Assembly: GCF_003248505.1 (NCBI RefSeq)
Contig: NZ_QFOA01000015.1
Span: 1-58,840 of the forward strand
Direction of reading: 5' to 3'
Source: Sphingobium sp.
GTDB taxonomy: Bacteria > Pseudomonadota > Alphaproteobacteria > Sphingomonadales > Sphingomonadaceae
DNA: 58,840 bases
How positions within the stretch are numbered: the stretch's first letter is position 1; each line of letters begins with the position of its first letter. The translations under genes were made by a program, and so were the position numbers. This document shows, in pieces, positions 25,362-35,390 of this stretch. The notes below the pieces were generated by a model, which saw nothing but the letters and a program-made list of their open reading frames with translations, made no database searches and was not told where the DNA came from.

Positions 25362-27764
25362 TTATTCAGACAGCTTAACGCTGTAGGGTCGGTCGGCGAA
25401 CAGAATGGCCGCTGGATCGTCGCATCCCTCTATCTGGGTGTCGGCCCACCAGGATGAGTGCGGCTGGCCTTGCGCGTCGACCATCGTGGCACCGCAACGG
25501 ATCTGCACGGCGCAAAACAGAGTGCGGCCCTCATGCTGGCGTCGAAAGGCCAGAACATGATCTTTGCGCGCGCCGGTGACAATCAGGGAGCGATAATCGC
25601 CCTCAGCGAAAAGCGCGGGCGCATTCCTCCTCATCGTCAGCAATTCATGCACCAGAGCGAGCTTGATCCCATCGTCTCCATCCGGGTGGGAAAGCCACTG
25701 GCGTCTGCGATCGTAATCGACCGGGCGACGGTTGTCCGGATCGACCAGGCTGAAATCCAGTGCTTCGCACCCCTGATAGATGTCGGGGATGCCGGGTGTG
25801 CAGAATTTGAGGACCGTTTGGACGAGGCTGTTCGCCATAGCCGCAGGACGCAGGCGCTGGACGAAGCTGTCCACGTCGCCGATCAGTTCGCGATTAGCAA
25901 GGACGGACGCAAGCAACGCCTGCGCTGCCGCCTCATAGGCCGTATCGGGGGCTTCCCAGCTTGAGCGGACCCGCCCCTCCCGCAGGGTCTTTTCCAGCCA
26001 ACCGCTCATGCGATCGAGAAACAGTTCCATCGATGCGTCGGAACCCGGCCATGCACCCATAAGGGTCTGCCACAGTTGATAGCGGTCGGCGGGGTGAACC
26101 GTCGCATCGGGATCGCTCATCGCATCCCATTTGCGCCAATGCTTTTGCCATAAGCCGGGCACGGCGCTTAACACCGCCAGTCTCGCCCGCACATCCTCAC
26201 CGCGCTTGTGATCGTGCGTGGCGGTCGCCAGCATCGCGTGGGGAAAGTCGCGCGCGCGCTCTGCGGCACGCTGGTGGAAAAGACCGGGTGCTATCGAAAA
26301 CTGTTCGGGCGCGGAGCCCACATCGTTGGCGGACAGGAGGGGCGCGTACCGGTAGAAAGCGGTGTCTTCCACCCCCTTGGCGGCGATGGGGGCGGATAGT
26401 TGCTGGAAACGGCGCACTGCTTCCCCCGCGAGGGTGGGATCGCCCGGACCTTCCCCCGCCAGCCAGTCGAGGACGCGGCGTGCCACCTGCGTTTCGCCCG
26501 GGGGAAGGTGAGGCTGCACATCCTTCCACGCCTTGTTCCGCGCTTTCGCGTCGTTGAGCGGTGCCGTGCGACCGTTGCCATAGGTGCGGTAGACGGGGAA
26601 TATCCAGAGCAGCCGCTCGATCGCACGCCGCCACATCGCGGGCGTTGCATCATCCCCTTGGTCGGAGGACTGCGCCAGCGCGACGAACGCGGCAACGCAA
26701 CTTATTAACTGCCCGTCGAACTGCCAAGCGAGCATGTCCTGCCGCGCCTGCAACACCAGCCGATCCATATCTCCATGCTCAGGGTCGAGCGACAGCCATG
26801 TTTCAGCAAGCGGCGCTTCGCCTGCGGGATCGTGCAGCAGCGCAGTGACATCGCGCATGAAATCATAGCCGCTGGTGCCGTCGATTCCCCAATCGGTGGC
26901 CAGCGGTTCGTCCGCCGCCAATATCTTCTCGACGATGATGAGGGCGCGCCGCTGACCGCCGCCGATTGCGTCGACGCGCTCGCGCATCGCGCGGCAATAG
27001 CTCGCCGGATCGGTCAGGCCATCGACATGGTCGATCCGGACTCCGTCGATCAGTCCTTCGGCGAAGAGATCGAAATAGAGCTTTTGCGTCACCTCGAACA
27101 CGGCGGGATCTTCGACGCGAACGCCCGCCAGTTCGTTGATTGCGAAGAAACGCCGCCAGTTGAGCCGGTCGTTCGCGGTACGCCAATAGACCGGGCGATA
27201 ATGTTGTCGGTCAATGACGGCGCGTATCCTGTCGCTGCCGTCGGGTGCCCCTTCCAGCGATCCGGGACGAAGCGGAAGCCGCTGCTCGCCATAGAGGATG
27301 AGGTGCGGGTCTGACCCATCTTCGACCAGCGCGATGTCACCCGCCGCAATCGCCTGGGCAAGAGGCGCACCCAGTACCGGCAGGATGAGCGGTCCGGTCC
27401 AGTCTATATCGAACCAGCACGCGTAGGCACTGTTTTCTCCATGCCGCAGCACGTCGGTCCAATAGCGATTCTCCCCGCCCGCAACCCCCATATGGTTGGG
27501 CACGATATCGATCAGGACTCCCATCTCCCGCTGCCGCAGCGCTGCCACAAGGCTGCGAAAGCCCTTGTCGCCGCCCAGTTCGGGATTGATGCGCGTGGGA
27601 TCGATGACGTCATAGCCATGGGTCGAACCGCTACACGCTGTCGTAATCGGTGAAAGATAGGCGTGGCTGACGCCAAGGTCCGCCAGATAGGGGACGATGC
27701 GTTCGGCGGCTGCGAAAGGAAAGTCTCGTGTCAGTTGCAGACGATAGGTCGCGCGGGGGATCAT
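25362..27764 (-). CDS. treY: Malto-oligosyltrehalose synthase
   Basis: Converts the reducing-end alpha-1,4 bond of a malto-oligosaccharide to the alpha,alpha-1,1 bond of trehalose (GH13). The 800-residue product has the family N-terminus PRATYRLQLTRDFPF, YLADLGVSHAYLSPI, DIVPNHMGV at about 86-94, the nucleophile Asp245 in DGVRIDHVDGL, the acid Glu279 in IIVEKIL and the distinctive GVEDTAFYRY and PDIYQGCE. It starts by ATGA overlap with the malQ stop and works with TreZ, two genes upstream. Confidence 0.95.
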   Translation of the reverse strand: MIPRATYRLQLTRDFPFAAAERIVPYLADLGVSHAYLSPITTACSGSTHGYDVIDPTRINPELGGDKGFRSLVAALRQREMGVLIDIVPNHMGVAGGENRYWTDVLRHGENSAYACWFDIDWTGPLILPVLGAPLAQAIAAGDIALVEDGSDPHLILYGEQRLPLRPGSLEGAPDGSDRIRAVIDRQHYRPVYWRTANDRLNWRRFFAINELAGVRVEDPAVFEVTQKLYFDLFAEGLIDGVRIDHVDGLTDPASYCRAMRERVDAIGGGQRRALIIVEKILAADEPLATDWGIDGTSGYDFMRDVTALLHDPAGEAPLAETWLSLDPEHGDMDRLVLQARQDMLAWQFDGQLISCVAAFVALAQSSDQGDDATPAMWRRAIERLLWIFPVYRTYGNGRTAPLNDAKARNKAWKDVQPHLPPGETQVARRVLDWLAGEGPGDPTLAGEAVRRFQQLSAPIAAKGVEDTAFYRYAPLLSANDVGSAPEQFSIAPGLFHQRAAERARDFPHAMLATATHDHKRGEDVRARLAVLSAVPGLWQKHWRKWDAMSDPDATVHPADRYQLWQTLMGAWPGSDASMELFLDRMSGWLEKTLREGRVRSSWEAPDTAYEAAAQALLASVLANRELIGDVDSFVQRLRPAAMANSLVQTVLKFCTPGIPDIYQGCEALDFSLVDPDNRRPVDYDRRRQWLSHPDGDDGIKLALVHELLTMRRNAPALFAEGDYRSLIVTGARKDHVLAFRRQHEGRTLFCAVQIRCGATMVDAQGQPHSSWWADTQIEGCDDPAAILFADRPYSVKLSE

Positions 27765-29476
27765 GCGCCTCTCTTCCGATTGAGCCGCGCGATCCGGGCG
27801 GCAATTTCCGGCTGCGCCAGAAGCGCAGGCATGGGGGCGGGAAGGCGGCGACGCCAGTTAGGATGTTCGTCGATGGTGCCGGGCAGGTTGGGCTGTTCGA
27901 CAAGCGCCGCCATATCCTCCATCGGAATCAGCGTCAGCGGGCAGGGCGTTTGGGCAAGGAAACCGATCGCTGCGTCGACCACCGGTGCGGGATCGTCATC
28001 CGCAGGCTGGGGAGCACCGTTCCCGATGACCTGCCAGAGCGCTGCCCGATCCTGCGCCCGCTCGACTGCGGTCGGACCGCCGCGCGCGAGACGATCGTTC
28101 CATTCCAGATCGCGACCGGTCCACCAGCCCGCAACCGTCGCTATGTCATGTGTCGCGCTCATCGCCACCGATGTTGCCGGATAGGCGGCGGCGGGAAGAA
28201 ATGCGCCCTCCCCGTCCCGGGCAAAGGGCAGGACCGCCATGCCGTAGACACCCGCAGCTTCCAGCGATTCGCTAAACCCATCCGGCCGGGTCCCCAGATC
28301 CTCGGCGATGACGATTGCGCCCTTGCGCCATGCTTCCAGTTTGATGAGCCGCAGCATATCTTCGAACGGGAAGGAGAGATAGGCGCCTGCGCTGGCAGGT
28401 CGTCCTTCCGGAACGACCCAGAGCCGCCGCAGGCCGAAGGCGTGATCGATGCGGATGCCTCCGCCCTGTGGAATGTTGGCGCGCAACATGGCGATGAAGG
28501 GATCGAAGCCGCTGTTAACCAGCGCCTTGGGACTATAGCTCGTCAGGCCCCAATCCTGTCCCTGCGGACCGAGCGGATCGGGCGGTGCGCCGATGCGCAG
28601 CCCATTGAGAAAGAGATGCGGGCTAGCGGCGACTTCGCTGCCTTCCGGATCGACCCCGACGGCAAGGTCGGTGATGAGGCCGACTGCCATCCCGGCGGCG
28701 CGGGCGCAGGTTTGCACCGCGTCCAGCCCTTCGCGGGCATGGCGGTTGAGGAACGCGGCAAAATCGTCCGGCTCGCCTTGTTCGCTCCACAGTGCGTGGA
28801 GCGCGGCGATCTTGGCGGGCCCGGCGCGGGGCCAGTCGATGAGATCGGCGTCCAACCTTGAGGGACTGACCTTGGCTGCGCCGAAAAGGGCGTTGAGTTG
28901 GGTTCGGCTCGATGGCGAATAGGGGGCGAATCGACCGGGATCGTCCAGCGAAAGCGCATGAACGGGGCTGATCGCAACCGCGTCCGCGCCGGCCTTGCCC
29001 AGCGCCGTCACCGCTTGCGCCAAAGTATCAAAATCGCCGAAGTCGCCAGTACCTCGCAGCGACGGGATTTGGATGCAGACGCCCCACAAGGGACGGTCGA
29101 TGCCGGGGCAGCGTTCGGGTGCGACGGCCACGGTCAGCGATCCGTCGGGCAGATCCATCCGGTAATAGCCTGGGTGGGGGATACCCGACAGCGCTGGGTC
29201 GCATATCACCACTTGCCCGTCCTCGCCCATCAGGGGGGCGTCGGGGAGGATAATCGGCTCGTTACAGTCTGCGGTGAAAAGCACCGGGCGACGGGCACGC
29301 GCATCCTCGATCTGGTCGAGGGCGATGAGCATTCCCGCCCTCGTCGCCACATCCACGCCCAGCGCGGCAAGAATGGCCCGAAGGTCATCGTCGGCCACCA
29401 ACTGCTGCACGCCCGCCGCATCCGTCCATTCGCGCGCAATCCCGGCCTTCGCCGCTAACTGATGCAAGACATTCAT
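27761..29476 (-). CDS. malQ: 4-alpha-glucanotransferase (amylomaltase)
   Basis: Transfers maltodextrin segments between glucans (GH77), cytosolic. The 571-residue protein has PLWGVCIQIPSLRGTGDFGDF, ISPVHALSLDDPGRFAPYSPSSR, the nucleophile in GGIRIDHAFGLRRLW, the acid in VIAEDLGTRPDG and SATHDIATVAGWW. The ATG at 29476 is chosen since it overlaps the treZ stop as ATGA, like the other junctions in this operon. It would supply or rebuild maltodextrins of a length suited to TreY. Confidence 0.93.
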   Translation of the reverse strand: MNVLHQLAAKAGIAREWTDAAGVQQLVADDDLRAILAALGVDVATRAGMLIALDQIEDARARRPVLFTADCNEPIILPDAPLMGEDGQVVICDPALSGIPHPGYYRMDLPDGSLTVAVAPERCPGIDRPLWGVCIQIPSLRGTGDFGDFDTLAQAVTALGKAGADAVAISPVHALSLDDPGRFAPYSPSSRTQLNALFGAAKVSPSRLDADLIDWPRAGPAKIAALHALWSEQGEPDDFAAFLNRHAREGLDAVQTCARAAGMAVGLITDLAVGVDPEGSEVAASPHLFLNGLRIGAPPDPLGPQGQDWGLTSYSPKALVNSGFDPFIAMLRANIPQGGGIRIDHAFGLRRLWVVPEGRPASAGAYLSFPFEDMLRLIKLEAWRKGAIVIAEDLGTRPDGFSESLEAAGVYGMAVLPFARDGEGAFLPAAAYPATSVAMSATHDIATVAGWWTGRDLEWNDRLARGGPTAVERAQDRAALWQVIGNGAPQPADDDPAPVVDAAIGFLAQTPCPLTLIPMEDMAALVEQPNLPGTIDEHPNWRRRLPAPMPALLAQPEIAARIARLNRKRGA

Positions 29477-31185
29477 GCGGAATCGATCCACGCGGCAAAG
29501 CTGGTGGGGCCGTCGGGATCGCCGCTGGCATAAAGCGGGGGCGCAGGGGAGGAGGGGGGAACGGATGCCTCCCCCAGATTCAGCAGGATCGTCAGCGTCT
29601 CGCCTGTTCCCAGCTTCCAGGATGCCTCGACCGCCTTGTCCGTCAAAGCCGATGCGGACAGGGCGCGGCATTCCCGGATGCCCGGCACGATGCGCTCTCG
29701 CCTGATCGTGATCAGTTCTCGATAGAAGGCCCCCCATTCGTCCGCATCGACACCTGAATGCACGCGCGATTGTTCGAATGTGGCAAGATCGTTGGGATCG
29801 GGTATGCGGCTGCGCGCCTCGTCGCTGGAGAAAGCGGCAAAGCCGGCAAATTCCTTGCGTCGCCCTTCCCGTACCGCGTCGGCAAGATCATCGTGGAAGT
29901 CGGTAAAGAAGAGGAACGGGCTGCGGGCGCCGTTCTCCTCCCCCATGAACAGCAAAGGGATTTGCGGCATCAGGAGAAGCAGCGCGGTCGCGGCCCTGAG
30001 CTTTTCGGGTGTCGTCAGCGCGATCAGCCGCTCGCCTAAGGCACGATTGCCGACCTGATCGTGATTCTGGAGGAAAGAGATAAAGGCCGACGGCGGCAGG
30101 TGGGCGCTGGGCTTGCCGCGCGCCTTGCCTTGCTGGTGACGAGAAGGATCGCCCTGATAGATGAATCCCTGCTCCAGGCAGCGAGCGAGCCGTTCGGCGG
30201 GACGCTCGGCAAAATCTTCATAATAGGCATCGGTCTCGCCGGTCAGCAGAACGTGCATGACATTATGGAAATCGTCGTTCCATTGCGCATCGTAGCGCTC
30301 GGGCGACAGGCGGTCGGCGTCATTATGCTCGTTTTCCAGCATGAGGTGAACATGCCGACCGGGTGCCACGCCCGCACGAACCTCGCCTGCCAACCGGTCG
30401 AGAAATGCATCGTCGCCGATGGCGTGCACCGCGTCGAAACGAAGGCCGTCGAACCCATACTCGTTAAGCCACATCAGGGCATTCTCGATGAAGAAAGCAG
30501 CGACTTCCAACCGGTCCACCGCCACTGCGCCGCCCCATGGCGTATGTTTATCGGCATGGAAGAACGGGGAAGCGTAAGCGCCGAGATAATTTCCGTCGGG
30601 CCCGAAGTGGTTATAGACGACATCTAGAAATACCATCAGGCCGCGCTCATGCGCGGCATCGACCAGCGCACGAACCTCATGGGGCGTGCCATAGCATTCC
30701 GCAGGCGCGAACGGCAGCACACCGTCATAGCCCCAGTTGCGATTGCCGCTGAAGGCGTTGACCGGCATCAATTCGATAGCGGTGATGCCCTGGTCAGCCC
30801 ACCGGTCCAATAGCCCGATCATGCCGGTGAAGCCGCCGCACAATCCGGCATGAACCTCAAGGATTACGGATTCTTCCCACGGTCGGCCCGACCAATGTTG
30901 CGCCGGTTCGAACCGCGACGGGTCGACCACGACGCTCCAGCCATGGACGCCGCCGTCCTGCTGCCGCGAAGCCGGATCGGGAACGGCGAGGCCGGGTTCT
31001 AGCCGAAAGCGATAGCGTGTGCCGTCCGTTGCTGGGGCGTCAGCGACGAACCAGCCATCCTGATGCTTCGCCATCGGCTGGATGTGGCCGTCGCGAAGTT
31101 CCAGCGTCACAGCGTCGCGATCCGGCGCCCATAGGGAAAAGCGCCAGCGATCGCGGCCCAGCGCCGAGGGGCCCCATGAAGTCAT
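29473..31185 (-). CDS. treZ: Malto-oligosyltrehalose trehalohydrolase
   Basis: Hydrolyses malto-oligosyltrehalose to free trehalose and a shortened dextrin (GH13). The 570-residue protein has an N-terminal carbohydrate-binding-like domain (WRFSLWAPDRDAVTLEL), then the barrel with VILEVHAGLCGGFTG, LMPVNAFSGNRNWGYDG, FLDVVYNHFGPDGNYL, the nucleophile in GLRFDAVHAI, the acid in LENEHND and FLQNHDQVGNRA. The start at 31185 overlaps the glgX stop as ATGA; the longer open frame to 31482 is inside glgX. Confidence 0.95.
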   Translation of the reverse strand: MTSWGPSALGRDRWRFSLWAPDRDAVTLELRDGHIQPMAKHQDGWFVADAPATDGTRYRFRLEPGLAVPDPASRQQDGGVHGWSVVVDPSRFEPAQHWSGRPWEESVILEVHAGLCGGFTGMIGLLDRWADQGITAIELMPVNAFSGNRNWGYDGVLPFAPAECYGTPHEVRALVDAAHERGLMVFLDVVYNHFGPDGNYLGAYASPFFHADKHTPWGGAVAVDRLEVAAFFIENALMWLNEYGFDGLRFDAVHAIGDDAFLDRLAGEVRAGVAPGRHVHLMLENEHNDADRLSPERYDAQWNDDFHNVMHVLLTGETDAYYEDFAERPAERLARCLEQGFIYQGDPSRHQQGKARGKPSAHLPPSAFISFLQNHDQVGNRALGERLIALTTPEKLRAATALLLLMPQIPLLFMGEENGARSPFLFFTDFHDDLADAVREGRRKEFAGFAAFSSDEARSRIPDPNDLATFEQSRVHSGVDADEWGAFYRELITIRRERIVPGIRECRALSASALTDKAVEASWKLGTGETLTILLNLGEASVPPSSPAPPLYASGDPDGPTSFAAWIDSA

Positions 31186-33287
31186 GCGCCGGGCTTGTCC
31201 GCGACCCAGCAGATCAGCACCGCCGAATGGGGCTGGACCCCATATTCGTCGCCGATTTCGAACGGTTCCCGTTCCGGCTGGGCGCTGTCGATCAGCACCT
31301 CGCGCGGCGCCGACGGGGTGGGAAGGGTGAAGTCGATCACGTCGTCGCTGGCGTTCAGGAGCAATGTCAACGCTTCTACCCGCCCATCGTCTCTCAAAGT
31401 GGCTCGCCGCATGACGAGGGCCCGGCCTTCGGGATTTTCCCAATCTTCTGCCGAAAGCTGCTGCCCGCGCTCGTCCCACCATTCGATGTCGTTGACGCCG
31501 AACCCGGGCGAATCCTGCCCGTAGAGGAATGTCGCAGCCCGCAGGACCGGATGCTTCTTACGCAGAGCGATAAGGCGCGCAGTGAAGTCGAACAGCGCCT
31601 TGCCGTCCTCTTCCTCCATCATGGACCAATCCAGCCAGCTGATCTCATTGTCCTGGCAATAGGCGTTGTTGTTGCCACCCTGTGTGCGCCCGAATTCGTC
31701 GCCGGCGACCAGCATCGGGGTGCCAAGGGACGCAAGCAGGGTCGTCAGCATTGCCCGGCGCACGCATCTACGCGTATCGTTCACGGCAGCGTCGTCGGTC
31801 GGCCCTTCCGCGCCCCAGTTGCGGGAGAGATTATTGTCGTGGCCGTCGCGATTATCCTCACCGTTGGCGTCGTTATGGCGCTCTTCATAGGAGACGAGGT
31901 CGGCCAGCGTGTAGCCGTCATGGCTGGTCAGAAAGTTGACGCTCGCCCAAGGGCGACGCGCACGCCGGTCGAAAAGGTCGCCTGATCCGGCAAGGCGAGC
32001 GGCCAGGTCGCCGCGTTGCCCCGGATCGCCACGCCAGAAGCGACGCACGGTGTCGCGATACTTGTCGTTCCATTCGGCGAAACCGGGCGGGAAATTGCCG
32101 AGCTGATATCCGCCCATACCGACGTCCCACGGTTCGGTGATGAGTTTCAGGCGTCCAAGGATCGGGTCCTGACGCAACACGTCGAACAGGCCCGCATTGG
32201 GGTCGAAACCATGGTCGGTTCGGCCCAGCGTCAAGCCAAGGTCGAACCGGAAGCCATCGACACCGAAGCTCGTCGCCCAGTAACGCAGCGAATCTGCCAC
32301 CATCTGGATCACGCGCGCATGGGTCAGCTTGAAAGTGTTGCCCGTACCGGTGTCGTTGAGGCAATAGCGCGGGTCGTCAGGCAGTAGGCGGTAATAGGAT
32401 GCGTTGTCGATCCCGCGCCAGGACAGCGTCGGGCCCGCCTCGCTGCCTTCGCAACTGTGGTTGTAGACGACGTCGAGAACGACCTCGATCCCCGCTGCGT
32501 GAAGTCGCCGCACCGCAACGCGTAGTTCGTCATGCGTGTCGCTGGAAAAGTAGCTCGGCTCCGGCGCGAAGAAGCTGAGCGTGTTATAGCCCCAATAGTT
32601 GCGCAAACCCTTTTCCTGAAGGAAGCGGTCCTGCGTGAAGGCATGGATCGGCATCAGCTCCAGGGTGGTAATGCCAAGGCGCTTGATATGGTCGATGACT
32701 TTGGGATGGGCAAGCGCAGCGAAGGTGCCGCGTTCCTGTGGCGGAGCAGCCTCCAGCAATTTGGTGAGGCCCTTCGCATGGGCTTCATAGATCACGGTCT
32801 CGGACCAGGGAATATTGGGCCGCACGTCACGCGACCAATCGAAACTGTCGTGAGTCACGACGGCCTTGGGCATTGCGGGGGCGCTGTCTCGCTTGTCGAA
32901 GCCCAGATCGCCTTTGCGCCCGCGCAGGGGATAGCCGTGCAAAACGTCGTTCCATCGCAGACTACCCGAAAGGCGGCGGGCGTATGGGTCCAGCAGCAGC
33001 TTGTTAGGGTTGAAGCGATGGCCCTGTTCCGGCGCGAAAGGGCCGTGGACGCGATAGCCATAAAGGAGGCCGGGACGCGCGCCCGGCAGATACCCGTGCC
33101 AGACCTCATCGGTGCACTCGGGCAATGTCAGCCGCACCAATTCCTTCTTGCCCTGGGGATCGAACAGGCAAAGTTCGACACGATCGGCATTGGCGGAAAA
33201 GATGGCAAAGTTGACGCCGAGGCCATCGAAACTGGCACCGAGCGGATAGGGTGAGCCGCCCTCCAGGCGGTCGGGAAAATGGCTCAA
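31182..33287 (-). CDS. glgX: Glycogen debranching enzyme (isoamylase type)
   Basis: Cleaves alpha-1,6 branches of glycogen limit dextrins (GH13 subfamily 11). The 701-residue product begins with PYPLGASFDGLGVNFAIFSA (the CBM48 domain). The barrel has TLELMPIHAF, YWGYNTLSFFAPE, VVLDVVYNHSCEG, the nucleophile in GFRFDLGLTLG, the acid in LITEPWDVG and TSHDGYTLADLVSY. It heads the overlapped run glgX-treZ-malQ-treY and would feed linear dextrins to the trehalose enzymes. TreX-type annotation would be equally suitable. Confidence 0.93.
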   Translation of the reverse strand: MSHFPDRLEGGSPYPLGASFDGLGVNFAIFSANADRVELCLFDPQGKKELVRLTLPECTDEVWHGYLPGARPGLLYGYRVHGPFAPEQGHRFNPNKLLLDPYARRLSGSLRWNDVLHGYPLRGRKGDLGFDKRDSAPAMPKAVVTHDSFDWSRDVRPNIPWSETVIYEAHAKGLTKLLEAAPPQERGTFAALAHPKVIDHIKRLGITTLELMPIHAFTQDRFLQEKGLRNYWGYNTLSFFAPEPSYFSSDTHDELRVAVRRLHAAGIEVVLDVVYNHSCEGSEAGPTLSWRGIDNASYYRLLPDDPRYCLNDTGTGNTFKLTHARVIQMVADSLRYWATSFGVDGFRFDLGLTLGRTDHGFDPNAGLFDVLRQDPILGRLKLITEPWDVGMGGYQLGNFPPGFAEWNDKYRDTVRRFWRGDPGQRGDLAARLAGSGDLFDRRARRPWASVNFLTSHDGYTLADLVSYEERHNDANGEDNRDGHDNNLSRNWGAEGPTDDAAVNDTRRCVRRAMLTTLLASLGTPMLVAGDEFGRTQGGNNNAYCQDNEISWLDWSMMEEEDGKALFDFTARLIALRKKHPVLRAATFLYGQDSPGFGVNDIEWWDERGQQLSAEDWENPEGRALVMRRATLRDDGRVEALTLLLNASDDVIDFTLPTPSAPREVLIDSAQPEREPFEIGDEYGVQPHSAVLICWVADKPGA

Positions 33288-33343
33288 GCGGCCTCCGGAT
33301 CGTATGGTGAAAGGGGCAAAGGTAGTAATTAGGCGGCGACTCG

Positions 33344-33568
33344 TTACGCCGTTGCGCCTTTCCGTCGACGCCTGGGTTTCGCCAGTTCTTCGGCTGCGGC
33401 ACCGGTTGCGAGAGGATTGGGCAATTCGGCTTCCGGCCCACCATCGTCAAGAGCGTCGATTTCCGACGCTGCCTGCTGCCAATGCTGGTCGGCTACACCT
33501 TCGGGATGGCCTTGCGCTTCCCAGATTTCGTGTGCGCGTGCGCGTATCCTGTCTTCCCTGTCATCCAT
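33344..33568 (-). CDS. DUF2934-domain small protein
   Basis: A 74-residue acidic protein with the pattern RIRARAHEIWEAQGHPEG, then DQHWQQAASEID, which is the DUF2934 signature, and a basic C-terminus (KPRRRRKG). Function unknown. It lies 56 nt upstream of glgX on the same strand and may be the first gene of the trehalose operon. As I recall, DUF2934 genes are often found near glycogen and trehalose genes in proteobacteria. Confidence 0.8.
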   Translation of the reverse strand: MDDREDRIRARAHEIWEAQGHPEGVADQHWQQAASEIDALDDGGPEAELPNPLATGAAAEELAKPRRRRKGATA

Positions 33569-33764
33569 CGATCAAAGCCTCCCTGTTGGCGCGGCTGACG
33601 CTTCTAGCCTTAATGCGCGCGTCGCGATTAGGATGCATGGGCATCGGCCCATGATGAAATTTCGTCGGCTCATCGTCGGACGGCAGTGAACGAAAGCCAA
33701 TCGACGTGGGCCGTACACATCGCTAAGGGGAGGCGGATGGTAAGAGAGCGGTCGCATTTCGCCC

Positions 33765-34397
33765 ATGCAATATAAGCCCAAGCGCACCCGCGCGATCGCC
33801 TTGCCCAACAGCGAGTTTCGGGCGCGCGCGACCGAGTATCTCGATTTTCTCGCCGCATGGGTCAAAAAGCCGCGCCAGACTGCGTCGGTCGTTCCTTCCA
33901 GCCGATATCTGGCGCGCCTGATGGTGGCGCGTATCGAACCGACTGACGGCGGGCGCGTTCTCGAACTTGGCGGCGGCACGGGTGTCTTCACTCGCGCGAT
34001 CCTCGGCACCGGTCTGCCCCCCGACCGGCTGGAGGTGGTGGAGATCAATCCCGGCTTCGCCCGCGGCCTTCGCCGTCATTTTCCCGCCGTATCGGTCCTC
34101 GAAGTGCCGGCGCAGATCGTATCTACTGCAACGGAGGGAGAGCCGGGCGATTATCAGGCGGTCGTCAGCGGCTTGCCGCTGCTGGCGATGGACCGTGGGA
34201 CGCACGCCGACATCCTGTCCGAATCGTTCCGCATGCTGCGGCCGGGCGGTCGCTTGGTACAATTTACCTACTCCATGCGCCCGCCGGTCAACCGCGACGT
34301 GCTCGACGCACTCGGCCTAGAGGTCGAGCGCGCGGGTCAGACCGTGCGAAACTTCCCGCCTGCCACGGTCTTCCATTTCTTCCGCAAGGGGGAATAG
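33765..34397 (+). CDS. Class I SAM-dependent methyltransferase (PmtA-like)
   Basis: A 210-residue cytosolic methyltransferase. Motif I is VLELGGGTGVFTRAIL (about 65-80), the acidic end of beta-2 is VEINPGF, and the VVSGLPLLAMD and MLRPGGRLVQFTYS segments follow. The N-terminal FLAAWVKKPRQTASVVPSSRYLA is reminiscent of phospholipid N-methyltransferases related to PmtA and of rRNA-dimethylase-like proteins. It stands 60 nt upstream of a two-gene ABC exporter and could share a transcript. Phosphatidylethanolamine as substrate is a guess. Confidence 0.75.
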   Translation: MQYKPKRTRAIALPNSEFRARATEYLDFLAAWVKKPRQTASVVPSSRYLARLMVARIEPTDGGRVLELGGGTGVFTRAILGTGLPPDRLEVVEINPGFARGLRRHFPAVSVLEVPAQIVSTATEGEPGDYQAVVSGLPLLAMDRGTHADILSESFRMLRPGGRLVQFTYSMRPPVNRDVLDALGLEVERAGQTVRNFPPATVFHFFRKGE

Positions 34398-34457
34398 GTT
34401 GCGGATCGGCACTGCCCCCCTATCTTTGCGATAACGCAAAAGGGGCTTGAGCCATTC

Positions 34458-35390
34458 ATGGCATCCATCATCGAGATTAGCGGCCTGACGAAACGGTATT
34501 CGTCGGGTTTCGAAGCGCTGAAAGGCGTGGATCTTTCTATTCGGGAAGGCGAGATTTTTGCGCTGCTCGGCCCTAACGGGGCGGGCAAGACGACGATGAT
34601 CTCCATCATCTGCGGCATCGCGCGCCCGACCGGCGGCAGCGTGACCGTTGCCGGACATGACATCGCACGCGATTATCGCGGCGCACGTTCGGCCATCGGA
34701 CTTGTGCCGCAGGAGCTTTCGACGGACCAGTTCGAGCGGGTGATCGATACCGTAACGTTCAGCCGCGGCCTTTTCGGCAAGCCGCGCAACGATGCCCATG
34801 TCGAAAAGATACTGCGCGACCTGTCTCTGTGGGACAAGCGGCACAGCAAGATCCTGGAACTGTCGGGCGGGATGAAGCGCCGGGTCATGATCGCCAAGGC
34901 ATTGTCGCACGAGCCCCGCGTTCTGTTCCTCGACGAACCGACCGCAGGCGTCGATGTGGAATTGCGCCGCGATATGTGGAAGTTGATCGGTGAGTTGCGC
35001 AACACCGGCGTCACCATCATCCTCACCACTCATTATATCGAGGAAGCGGAAGAGATGGCCGACCGCGTTGGGGTCATCAACCGGGGTGAACTGATGCTGG
35101 TCGAAGAAAAGGCCACACTCATGAAGAAGCTCGGCAAAAAGACATTGAGCATCGTTCTGGCCGATCCGATTCGGGCCGTTCCCCCCGAGCTTGCCGAATG
35201 GGACGTGACGCTCCACGCCGAAGGGAGCGAGATCGAGTATATTTTCGACGCGCAGGCAGAGCGTACCGGTGTTTCCTCGCTCCTGCGGCGGATGGGCGAT
35301 CTTGGCATCGGCTACAAGGATCTGAACACCCGCCAGAGCAGCCTTGAGGACATATTCGTCAGCCTCGTCCATCAGGAGACGGCCGCATGA
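34458..35390 (+). CDS. ABC-2 type exporter ATP-binding protein (YadG/NodI-like)
   Basis: A 310-residue ATPase with Walker A LLGPNGAGKTT, Q-loop in GLVPQELS, ABC signature LSGGMKRR, Walker B RVLFLDEPTAGVD and the H-loop in LTTHYIEEAEEMADR. The C-terminal ~80 residues are an extra domain common in NodI/DrrA-type exporters. It overlaps the permease gene by 4 nt (ATGA), so the two form an exporter. Exported substrate unknown. Confidence 0.9.
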   Translation: MASIIEISGLTKRYSSGFEALKGVDLSIREGEIFALLGPNGAGKTTMISIICGIARPTGGSVTVAGHDIARDYRGARSAIGLVPQELSTDQFERVIDTVTFSRGLFGKPRNDAHVEKILRDLSLWDKRHSKILELSGGMKRRVMIAKALSHEPRVLFLDEPTAGVDVELRRDMWKLIGELRNTGVTIILTTHYIEEAEEMADRVGVINRGELMLVEEKATLMKKLGKKTLSIVLADPIRAVPPELAEWDVTLHAEGSEIEYIFDAQAERTGVSSLLRRMGDLGIGYKDLNTRQSSLEDIFVSLVHQETAA

